A DNA stretch of 10,193 nt from UBA2645 sp044360285 (GTDB lineage Bacteria > Pseudomonadota > Alphaproteobacteria > Rickettsiales > UBA1997), in the NCBI GenBank assembly GCA_044360285.1, contig JBIKKP010000043.1:1-10193 (forward strand). Direction: 5' to 3'. Below, one piece after another: positions 1 through 5,447 of the stretch. The notes under the pieces were generated by a model, which saw nothing but the letters and a program-made list of their open reading frames with translations, ran no database searches and had not been told where the DNA came from. The first letter of the stretch is position 1; each line of letters begins with the position of its first letter. The position numbers and the translations under genes were made by a program.

Positions 1-1
1 G

Positions 2-799
2 ATGCTTGATTACATCAACTTCCTAAAAGCTGCTCTTCTTGGGCTCGTTGAAAGTCTTACTGAATTTCTTCCCGTCTCTTCAACAGCGCATTTACTGATT
101 GCGTCGCAGTTAATCGACTTTAACGCGATTCAAAATTCTACTTTTGAAATTGTTATTCAGTTCGGCGCAATTGCGGCAATTCTAGTAATTTATCGCCAAA
201 GATTTTTTGATCTCGCTTTGAAAATTAACGAAAAAAAACAGCAAAAATTTGCTCTAAATCTTGCAGCAGCTTTCTTGCCCGCAGCCATAATTGGCGCTCT
301 TTTTCACGACTTTATTAAACAGACCTTCTTCTCAAACTCAACCATCGCCCTCGCCTTAATTTTTGGCGGCTTCGCAATGATTGCAGTTGATACTAAGCCA
401 AGAAAATCAAGCTGCGATGACCTTGATAAAATCAAATTATCGACAGCTTTTTTAATCGGATTGTTTCAATGCGTTGCAATGATTCCCGGTGTTTCGCGTT
501 CTGGCGCAACCATAATTGGCGCGCTTCTGTGCGGTTTAAACCGAAAAACTGCAACAGAATTTTCGTTCTTTTTAGCCGTTCCAACAATTGGCGCGGCAAG
601 TTTTTACGACTTAATAAAAAACCTCGACAACCTTGATAGCAGCAGTTTCAGCTTAATTCTCGTCGGCCTACTCTCTTCGTTTTTCTCGGCCTTTTTTGTG
701 ATAAAATGGTTCATCTCTTTCGTTAGTAAAAATAATTTCTTACCATTTGCCTTTTACAGAATAGTGCTTGGATGCCTAATTTTGTTTTTCTTGATCTAA
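2..799 (+). CDS. uppP: Undecaprenyl-diphosphatase UppP (BacA family)
   Basis: Integral inner-membrane phosphatase that dephosphorylates undecaprenyl diphosphate to regenerate the lipid carrier for peptidoglycan and other envelope polymers. The 265-residue length is normal for the family. Both family signatures are visible: ESLTEFLPVSSTAHL at about residues 17-31, with E17, E21 and H30 at the positions of the E. coli catalytic residues, and PGVSRSGAT at 162-170, with R166 matching the essential arginine. The rest is a series of hydrophobic segments (about 50-65, 84-100, 115-130, 146-160, 188-200, 219-235, 250-265) as expected for a polytopic protein. The ATG at base 2 gives the usual short N-terminus before the first signature, but the ribosome-binding site lies outside the window. 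The C-terminus (FYRIVLG followed by a hydrophobic tail) looks complete. The TAA stop shares one base with the ATG of the next ORF. Confidence 0.96.
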   Translation: MLDYINFLKAALLGLVESLTEFLPVSSTAHLLIASQLIDFNAIQNSTFEIVIQFGAIAAILVIYRQRFFDLALKINEKKQQKFALNLAAAFLPAAIIGALFHDFIKQTFFSNSTIALALIFGGFAMIAVDTKPRKSSCDDLDKIKLSTAFLIGLFQCVAMIPGVSRSGATIIGALLCGLNRKTATEFSFFLAVPTIGAASFYDLIKNLDNLDSSSFSLILVGLLSSFFSAFFVIKWFISFVSKNNFLPFAFYRIVLGCLILFFLI

Positions 800-1944
800 T
801 GTCTGCTGAAAAAAATTCTGAAAAATTTGCGATTCGTTTTGGTCTTGGCTCCATTAAAGCCGTTGGCTTTGGCATGACCGAAGTTGTTGTCAAAGAACGC
901 CAAGAAAATGGTAATTTTAAAGATATCTACGACTTCGCCAAGCGCACCGATCCGCGTTTGGTAAATAAGAAGTCAGTTGAAGCTTTAGCAAAATCAGGTG
1001 CTTTCGACTCAATTCATCAAAATCGCCGCCAACTCGCTGAATCTTTCGACGTCATTTCCGCCTACTGCGCCGAGAAAAAAGAAGAAGCTTCGTCAAATCA
1101 AATGAGTCTTTTTTGCGGCACACCAGAAGCGGATAAAAAACCTGAGCTCAAAAAAACTTCTGATTGGAACAAAATCACCCGCCTGCAAAAAGAATTCGAA
1201 TCTTTCGGCTTTTTCTTAAACGAGCACCCGCTTGATGACAGTCTCGACGACCTCAGAAAACGCGGCGTAATTTTTTCAACAAAATTGGAAAATGACGAAT
1301 TGGAAGATTCGATGCTGGTAAAAATGGCTGGCGTTATTGCGGCAAGCAAGCACCGCTCTAGTGCACGCGGCCGTTTTGCTTATTTAACAATTTCCGATCC
1401 TTTTGGAATTTTCGAAGTGATGGTTTTTGACGAAGCGTTGATTACTTCGGCGCGCGACATTCTAGCTGACGGAAGTTTAGTAGCTTTGGAATGCATGGTT
1501 CGTAAGGACGACGGCGGTACACGCATTTCCGTTCGCGACGTAAAAAAACTCGATGACTTCATTCAAAATACCAAAGCGAGCGATAAATTTTTTGAAGATA
1601 TCAAAAAGATGAGGCCACGCGCAAACTACGGAAATCAGGCGCAAAGACAGGAATCAAAGCCAGAGCAAAAAGCAGAAGCAAAAGTTGAAGCACCAAAAAT
1701 CAGCAAAGAAATTTTAGCAAAAATTGAAATTACCGTAAAAAACCGCGAAGCAATTTTTCCAATCAAGGCCTTGCTATCCCAGCTCTTGGCGCCAATTGGC
1801 GAAGAAAAATTTAGTGAAATTTCGCTGTTGATTCCAAATCAAGATCAGCTGGTAAAAATTTTATTGCCGCAAAAATATTCCATCGGCGAACCAGACCTGG
1901 CGCGCTTTCGCAGTATTCGCGATATTTCTGCAATTAAGTTCTAA
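799..1944 (+). CDS. dnaE: DNA polymerase III alpha subunit, C-terminal fragment only
   Basis: The 381-residue product matches only the C-terminal third of DnaE, which is usually about 1,100-1,200 residues. Seen in order: AIRFGLGSIKAVG and the following helix-hairpin-helix region (about 11-75, including LVNKKSVEALAKSGAFD); QMSLF at 101-105, a good match to the beta-clamp-binding pentapeptide and at the position of E. coli DnaE QADMF; an OB-fold segment (about 175-250, MAGVIAASK through FAYLTISDPFGIFEVMVFD); a Lys/Glu/Ala-rich linker (about 280-300); and a C-terminal domain. The PHP, palm, thumb and finger domains and the catalytic aspartates are absent, so this polypeptide cannot polymerise DNA alone. 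I chose ATG 799 because it overlaps the uppP stop (TAATG); ATG 772, inside uppP, is an in-frame alternative. In-frame sequence upstream of 799 shows no DnaE similarity and is closed by stops near 724-735. The ORF itself has no frameshift or stop. It could be half of a split dnaE, a relic of a rearrangement or partial duplication, or an assembly artefact. Family assignment is strong; function is uncertain. Confidence 0.85.
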   Translation: MSAEKNSEKFAIRFGLGSIKAVGFGMTEVVVKERQENGNFKDIYDFAKRTDPRLVNKKSVEALAKSGAFDSIHQNRRQLAESFDVISAYCAEKKEEASSNQMSLFCGTPEADKKPELKKTSDWNKITRLQKEFESFGFFLNEHPLDDSLDDLRKRGVIFSTKLENDELEDSMLVKMAGVIAASKHRSSARGRFAYLTISDPFGIFEVMVFDEALITSARDILADGSLVALECMVRKDDGGTRISVRDVKKLDDFIQNTKASDKFFEDIKKMRPRANYGNQAQRQESKPEQKAEAKVEAPKISKEILAKIEITVKNREAIFPIKALLSQLLAPIGEEKFSEISLLIPNQDQLVKILLPQKYSIGEPDLARFRSIRDISAIKF

Positions 1945-2040
1945 CTGTTTACTTGCATTTAGCGTTTGCGATTTTTAGGTTGCGCCCCTCTTTTTGGCGG
2001 CCGTTAAAAGCAGATAAAAGATTTGGGAGAGCAGCCCCAA

Positions 2041-2058
2041 GTTTTGCGAAAGCAAAAC
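2041..2058. other. Perfect hairpin upstream of tRNA-fMet
   Basis: GTTTTGC and GCAAAAC form a perfect 7-bp stem closed by a GAAA tetraloop. A second, weaker stem (TTGGG/CCCAA with an 8-nt loop, about 2021-2040) lies just before it. The hairpin is followed by an A-run rather than a T-run, so it is not an intrinsic terminator for + strand transcription from the dnaE fragment. The role is unknown; it overlaps the possible -35 of the tRNA promoter. Confidence 0.5.
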
Positions 2059-2074
2059 AAAAAAATGCTACACT
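2044..2074 (+). promoter_or_regulatory. Possible sigma-70-type promoter of the tRNA pair
   Basis: TACACT at 2069-2074 is a fair -10 hexamer, placed 5 nt before the mature 5' end of tRNA-fMet. TTGCGA at 2044-2049 is a possible -35, but the 19-bp spacer is long and the hexamer lies within a hairpin. Transcription would start at or very near the mature tRNA 5' end. This is motif matching only. Confidence 0.3.
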
Positions 2075-2079
2075 TTTGA

Positions 2080-2156
2080 CGCGGGGTAGAGCAGCCCGGT
2101 AGCTTGTCAGGCTCATAACCTGAAGGTCGTTGGTTCAAATCCAGCCCCCGCAACCA
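2080..2156 (+). tRNA. Initiator tRNA-fMet (anticodon CAT)
   Basis: The 77-nt cloverleaf has an encoded CCA and is very close to E. coli initiator tRNA. It has the unpaired C1/A72 that marks initiators and blocks EF-Tu-dependent elongation use (C at 2080, A at 2152), a D-loop with AGCAGCCCGGTAGC, the anticodon CAT at 2114-2116 in a CTCATAA loop, and the T-loop TTCAAAT. The anticodon stem deviates from the canonical three consecutive G:C pairs: the 29:41 pair is A:U (bases 2109 and 2121), while 30:40 and 31:39 remain G:C. The gene is followed 70 nt later by tRNA-Ala on the same strand. Confidence 0.98.
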
Positions 2157-2170
2157 AAATTCGATGAACA

Positions 2171-2195
2171 TCATGCTTCGACAAGCTCAGCATGA
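2171..2195. repeat. Palindromic repeat between the two tRNA genes
   Basis: TCATGCT (2171-2177) and AGCATGA (2189-2195) form a perfect 7-bp stem around an 11-nt loop (TCGACAAGCTC). The sequence resembles the short REP-type palindromes of the form CTTCGACAAGCTCAG that occur dispersed in many bacterial genomes; that resemblance is recalled, not searched. In the context of two co-oriented tRNA genes it would be transcribed as a spacer hairpin that processing must remove. Confidence 0.55.
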
Positions 2196-2226
2196 GGCTT
2201 CTAGTGATAAATTTCACACATCTCTC

Positions 2227-2302
2227 GGGGATATAGCTCAGTTGGTAGAGCACCTGCTTTGCAAGCAGGGGGTCAGGAGTTCGAGCCTCCTTATCTCCAC
2301 CA
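2227..2302 (+). tRNA. tRNA-Ala (anticodon TGC)
   Basis: This is a complete 76-nt cloverleaf with an encoded CCA. The acceptor arm is GGGGATA/TATCTCC and contains the G3:U70 wobble pair that is the main alanine identity element. The D-arm is GCTCAGTTGGTAGAGC. The anticodon stem CCTGC/GCAGG encloses the loop TTTGCAA with TGC at 2260-2262, and the T-arm has GGAG TTCGAGC CTCC. In most alphaproteobacteria this isoacceptor gene lies between 16S and 23S rRNA; here it has tRNA-fMet upstream and miaB converging downstream, with no rRNA visible. Confidence 0.98.
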
Positions 2303-2331
2303 TTTCTTCTTACTTTCTCTTCGTTTTCAGA

Positions 2332-3696
2332 CTAAAAAATCTCGCCAACTAAACTGCTTGGACGCGATTTTAGAATTTTCACCTGCGCAATTTTTCCAAA
2401 AAACTGCCGCGCCTTTTCTTCGTTTTCCACATCAACAATTACTGACTGCAGCCACGGCGACTTGCCCCAAAGCTGTTTTGAAGATCGCTCTTTTTTACCA
2501 GATTTTGGCGCTTCTTTTTCAAATAAAACTGGCATCACCTGCCCTTCAAATTTTGCGTTAAATTCCATTTGTTGTTTAGTTAAAAGCTGCTGCAGCTGCG
2601 CCAGACGTTGATCTTTAACATGTTCTTCAACTTGAATTTTTGCATCAGCCGCTGGCGTTCCAGGACGCGGAGAATACTTAAATGAATAGCATTGCGTGAA
2701 AGCAATTTTCTCAACTAAGTCCAAAGTGTCGGCAAAATCTTTATCAGTTTCGCCTGGAAATCCGACAATAAAATCAGAAGAAAGCCCAATGTCAGGCCGC
2801 GCGGCTCTAATCTTTTCGATGATCTTAAAATAATCTTGGCGGGTGTGTTTTCGATTCATCGCTTTCAGCGTAGAGTTCGCGCCGGACTGAATTGGCAAAT
2901 GCAAAAATGGCATCAGTTTTTCGATGTCGCGATGCGCGGCAATCAAGTCATCACTCATATCGCGCGGGTGCGAAGTGGTGTAGCGAATTCGTTCAACTTG
3001 CGGAATTTTTGCCGTCTCTTCAATTAATTTAGCCAAGCTGGAAGCTTCACCAGCGCTGTCTAGGCCGTGATAAGCGTTTACGTTTTGACCCAAAAAATAA
3101 ATTTCTTTCACGCCCGAATTAACCAACCTTTTTACATCATCCAAAACTTTTGAAACCTCGCGTGAATACTCAGTGCCGCGGGTGTAAGGCACTACGCAAA
3201 AAGTACAAAATTTGTCGCAACCTTCTTGCACGCTGACAAAACTGCTGGCGCCAGTTCCTGCTTGGGCGTTTGGCAAATTATCGAATTTTTCGTTTGGAAC
3301 GAAATCGAGATTAATCTGTTTTTTCTTATCACGAATCACCTTTCCAACCAAGTCTGGCAAGGTTTGATAGCTTTCCGGCCCAACAATAATATCAACAACT
3401 TTTGATCTTTTAAAAATCTCCTCACCTTCCGCCTGCGCCACGCAACCAGCAACAGCAACGATCATTTCCGATCCGCTTTCTTTTTTCTTTTCTTTGTGCG
3501 GACGAATGCGACCCAAATCAGAAAAAAGTTTTTCCGATGCCTTTTCGCGAATGTGGCAAGTGTTGATAATCACCATATCAGCATCATCTGGCGCATCTAC
3601 AGTCTCATAGCCCACGGCGGTCATTAAATCTTGCATACGATCAGAATCGTAAACGTTCATTTGGCAGCCGTAAGTTTTTATGTGCAGTTTTTTCAT
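2332..3696 (-). CDS. miaB: tRNA-2-methylthio-N6-dimethylallyladenosine synthase MiaB
   Basis: Cytoplasmic radical-SAM methylthiotransferase that converts i6A37 to ms2i6A37 in tRNAs reading UNN codons, using two [4Fe-4S] clusters. The N-terminal methylthiotransferase domain (about 1-140) carries the three cluster cysteines in TYGCQMN (C11), NTCHIRE (C47) and AGCVAQ (C85). The radical SAM domain contains GCDKFCTFC (C160, C164, C167), the CxxxCxxC motif. A TRAM domain occupies about the last 70 residues and ends in LVGEIF. The length of 454 residues is normal. I prefer ATG at 3696 because it gives the standard MKKLHIKTYGC start and has GGAAA about 8 nt upstream; an in-frame TTG at 3708 would add four residues and overlap the upstream gene. 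The upstream methyltransferase gene ends 2 nt before this ATG, so the two are probably co-transcribed. The gene converges on tRNA-Ala with about 29 nt between them. Confidence 0.97.
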   Translation of the reverse strand: MKKLHIKTYGCQMNVYDSDRMQDLMTAVGYETVDAPDDADMVIINTCHIREKASEKLFSDLGRIRPHKEKKKESGSEMIVAVAGCVAQAEGEEIFKRSKVVDIIVGPESYQTLPDLVGKVIRDKKKQINLDFVPNEKFDNLPNAQAGTGASSFVSVQEGCDKFCTFCVVPYTRGTEYSREVSKVLDDVKRLVNSGVKEIYFLGQNVNAYHGLDSAGEASSLAKLIEETAKIPQVERIRYTTSHPRDMSDDLIAAHRDIEKLMPFLHLPIQSGANSTLKAMNRKHTRQDYFKIIEKIRAARPDIGLSSDFIVGFPGETDKDFADTLDLVEKIAFTQCYSFKYSPRPGTPAADAKIQVEEHVKDQRLAQLQQLLTKQQMEFNAKFEGQVMPVLFEKEAPKSGKKERSSKQLWGKSPWLQSVIVDVENEEKARQFFGKIAQVKILKSRPSSLVGEIF

Positions 3697-3698
3697 GT

Positions 3699-4448
3699 TT
3701 ATTTCCAACCGGTAATTGTGACGATTTCAAAAGTTGCTTTCACGCCCAAGTCCCCTTGGCCGTAGAGTTTGCAATAATTATCTGAAATTTTTTGCAGAAA
3801 TTTTTTGGTAAAAAATCTTCGCGAGCGTTTTTGCAAAACATTACTCTGACCCATCATTTTCAAGTCGCGCAGCAAATTAATTGGCTTAGAATAATCAACT
3901 TCAATTTTTTCAAACTCAGAAATTGGATCAGCAAATCCGGCCTTTTGCAGCAACATTGCCGCGGTTTTTACATCAATTGTTGGCGGCATTCTTGGCGAAA
4001 CTCCGGCGTAAATTTCCATTTCGCTTTCGTGTAAAACATGCGCCAATTCGCGTAAATTTTCTTCGCCAAAAAAGCTGGCGATGAAGACTCCGCCTGGTTT
4101 TAGAGCTTCTTTTATTTGCAGCAAAAATTGCGGAATTTCGTTGATTAAATGCAGATTCAAATTGCTGACAATCAGATCAAAAGATTCTGGCTGCAGGTTT
4201 AAATTTTCTTCGTCGGGCGCAAAAGTATAATTGGCCTTCATACCTTGTAAAATAAGGTGCTGCAGCTCTTCATCCATCGCGCCAATTTCAAGAATTTTCT
4301 CAAATTTACGATTCAAAAAACTGATATTTTCGGCAATTCTATTTGCTATTTCATGATGCAAAAAACTATGTTTTGCAAAATGCGTTAAAGCCCTTGTTTT
4401 AAAGGCTTTAAGCAGCTTTCGATCAAAAAGATTTTGGGTCACCACCAA
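3699..4448 (-). CDS. NDUFAF5-like SAM-dependent methyltransferase/hydroxylase family protein
   Basis: A 249-residue class I SAM-fold protein. The N-terminus (LFDRKLLKAFKTRAL, about 7-21), the LEIGA motif I region (53-57), DLIVSNLNLHLINEIPQ (91-107), LKPGGVFIASFFGEENLREL (about 116-134), the SPRMPP stretch and the ITGWK end together match the BioC/NDUFAF5 group. In mitochondria NDUFAF5 hydroxylates an arginine of the NDUFS7 subunit during complex I assembly. A similar role on bacterial NuoB is inference from family membership. Motif I is degenerate (LEIGAMDEE rather than a GxGxG loop). No signal peptide or membrane segment is visible. Start: only non-ATG codons are available at the expected N-terminus, TTG 4448, GTG 4445 or GTG 4442; the TTG overlaps the ATG of the divergent comF. 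The stop lies 2 nt before the miaB ATG, indicating an operon. A divergent methyltransferase-comF pair is, from memory, a recurrent alphaproteobacterial arrangement. Confidence 0.88.
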   Translation of the reverse strand: MVVTQNLFDRKLLKAFKTRALTHFAKHSFLHHEIANRIAENISFLNRKFEKILEIGAMDEELQHLILQGMKANYTFAPDEENLNLQPESFDLIVSNLNLHLINEIPQFLLQIKEALKPGGVFIASFFGEENLRELAHVLHESEMEIYAGVSPRMPPTIDVKTAAMLLQKAGFADPISEFEKIEVDYSKPINLLRDLKMMGQSNVLQKRSRRFFTKKFLQKISDNYCKLYGQGDLGVKATFEIVTITGWK

Positions 4449-5200
4449 TGAATTTCTTTAAATTATTCTCTAGATTTTTTTTAGGGATTTTTTTCCCCAG
4501 CCACTGCATTTCTTGCGAAGAAATAATCAGTAAAGACACGCTATTCTGCGGCCCCTGCTGGCAAAAACTCAGTTTTATTACCGAGCCAAAATGCAAAATT
4601 TGTGCTTATCCTTTCGAAGTTGAAATCAGCTTCATGCAGCCGCTTTGCGCAAAATGCTTAGTCAAAAAACCGGCCTTCGACAAAGTAATCACGCTGTTTC
4701 GCTACAATTCAACCATCAAAAAAATTATCGGCGATTTGAAATATCGCGACCAAAGTTTTTTGGCGAAGAAATTGGCAAAAATTTTGTTCGATAAAATCAA
4801 AAATGAAATTGCCTCTTACGACTTAATTGTCGCGGTTCCGCTTCATCCAAAAAGATTAAAAAAACGTAAATTTAATCAGGCAATTTTGCTGGCGAAAAAC
4901 TTGGTAAAATTGTCGCCAAATTTAAAATTTTTTCCTGATTTTTTATTTCGCGTTAAAGACACTAAGCCCCAGGCGCAGCTAAGAAAACAGCAGCGCGAAA
5001 AAAATTTAAAGCGCGGGTTTTTGGTCAATAAAATTTACCAAAATTCTCTGGCGGGCAAAAAAGTTTTGTTGGTTGATGATGTAATGACCACCGGCGCAAC
5101 GCTGCAAAATTGTGCGAAGGAGCTTAAGCGCCGCGGGGCTTCGGAGGTTGTGGTTTTGGTGATTGCGAAAACGGTTTTCTTTAATCATGGGCAGAGTTGA
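4448..5200 (+). CDS. comF: ComF family protein (double zinc ribbon, phosphoribosyltransferase fold)
   Basis: A 250-residue cytoplasmic protein of the ComF/GntX family, linked to natural-transformation DNA processing in some bacteria and of uncertain role in others. The N-terminus holds eight cysteines in four pairs (C20/C23, C34/C37, C49/C52, C67/C70), forming the two zinc-ribbon-like knuckles. The C-terminal half is a type I phosphoribosyltransferase domain, with VAVPLHPKRLKKRKFNQA at about 128-145 and the PRPP-binding loop VLLVDDVMTTGATLQ at about 206-220, then a strand and helix typical of the family. ATG 4448 leaves only a short hydrophobic leader before the first Cys pair. No Shine-Dalgarno is obvious and there is no intergenic space, since the start overlaps that of the divergent methyltransferase; the promoter must lie inside that gene. 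Palindromic repeat elements follow directly downstream. Confidence 0.95.
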   Translation: MNFFKLFSRFFLGIFFPSHCISCEEIISKDTLFCGPCWQKLSFITEPKCKICAYPFEVEISFMQPLCAKCLVKKPAFDKVITLFRYNSTIKKIIGDLKYRDQSFLAKKLAKILFDKIKNEIASYDLIVAVPLHPKRLKKRKFNQAILLAKNLVKLSPNLKFFPDFLFRVKDTKPQAQLRKQQREKNLKRGFLVNKIYQNSLAGKKVLLVDDVMTTGATLQNCAKELKRRGASEVVVLVIAKTVFFNHGQS

Positions 5201-5214
5201 GATGATGGTGAGAA

Positions 5215-5303
5215 GCTGGGCGGAGTTTGTAACTTCGACCACACGTTCATACCAGTTTAACAAGGAATGAAAGTTTCGGGCGGGATTGCAAATCCCGCCC
5301 AGC
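5215..5303. repeat. REPIN-like imperfect inverted repeat (element A)
   Basis: The left arm (5215-5253, beginning GCTGGGCGGAGTTTGTAAC) and the reverse complement of the right arm (5264-5303, beginning GCTGGGCGGGATTTGCAAT) align over about 40 bases with roughly two-thirds identity, around a loop AGTTTAACAA (5254-5263). Each arm is itself a hairpin: the right one is perfect (GGGCGGGATT and AATCCCGCCC around GCA, 5278-5300), the left one is decayed. Two REP-like hairpins in inverted orientation fit the REPIN architecture mobilised by RAYT-type transposases. No transposase is present here. There is no T-run, so it is not a classic terminator for comF. Confidence 0.7.
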
Positions 5304-5343
5304 ATATCCTGCGAAAACCTAGCAGTTGATACGACATCACATC

Positions 5344-5436
5344 CATCATCCTTGAATTGCACCGCAATTCGAGGATCTCATACGTTTAGCTGCTGAACTC
5401 ACGAGATCCTCGAGGCCTAAGGCCTCAAGGATGACG
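5344..5436. repeat. Dispersed palindromic element, copy 1 (element B)
   Basis: A 93-bp element with near-perfect 12-bp terminal inverted repeats: CATCATCCTTGA at 5344-5355 and TCAAGGATGACG at 5425-5436, one mismatch. Inside are two hairpins: left CCTTGAATTGC/GCAATTCGAGG around ACC (5350-5374) and right CCTCGAGGCC/GGCCTCAAGG around TAA (5408-5430). These are joined by inner inverted copies GAGGATCTC and GAGATCCTC. A second copy with the same layout lies at 9224-9309. The element sits between comF and the convergent amidase gene. Confidence 0.85.
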
Positions 5437-5447
5437 TATTTCAAATG

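Noticed and set aside
772..798. Using ATG 772 as the start of the DnaE fragment
   Set aside because: It lies within uppP, and the nine extra residues encoded by the uppP 3' end show no DnaE similarity; ATG 799 at the TAATG overlap is the more natural start.
799..860. Split-intein DnaE of the cyanobacterial type
   Set aside because: The fragment opens directly with DnaE-like residues; no intein C-terminal motif (HN followed by Cys/Ser) precedes it, and the upstream gene is uppP.
2041..2068. Rho-independent terminator after the dnaE fragment
   Set aside because: The hairpin is perfect but is followed by A's on the + strand, and on the - strand the T-run precedes the stem.
2164..2561. Short plus-strand ORFs running through tRNA-Ala and the miaB 3' end
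   Set aside because: They read through a complete tRNA gene and antisense to miaB, with no family resemblance.
5006..5362. Minus-strand 118-codon ORF over the comF 3' end and repeats
   Set aside because: It overlaps a well-supported comF and palindromic repeats and resembles no protein; a shadow ORF.
5215..5436. CRISPR array
   Set aside because: The repeats are palindromic pairs of different families, not regularly spaced direct repeats with unique spacers, and no cas genes are present.
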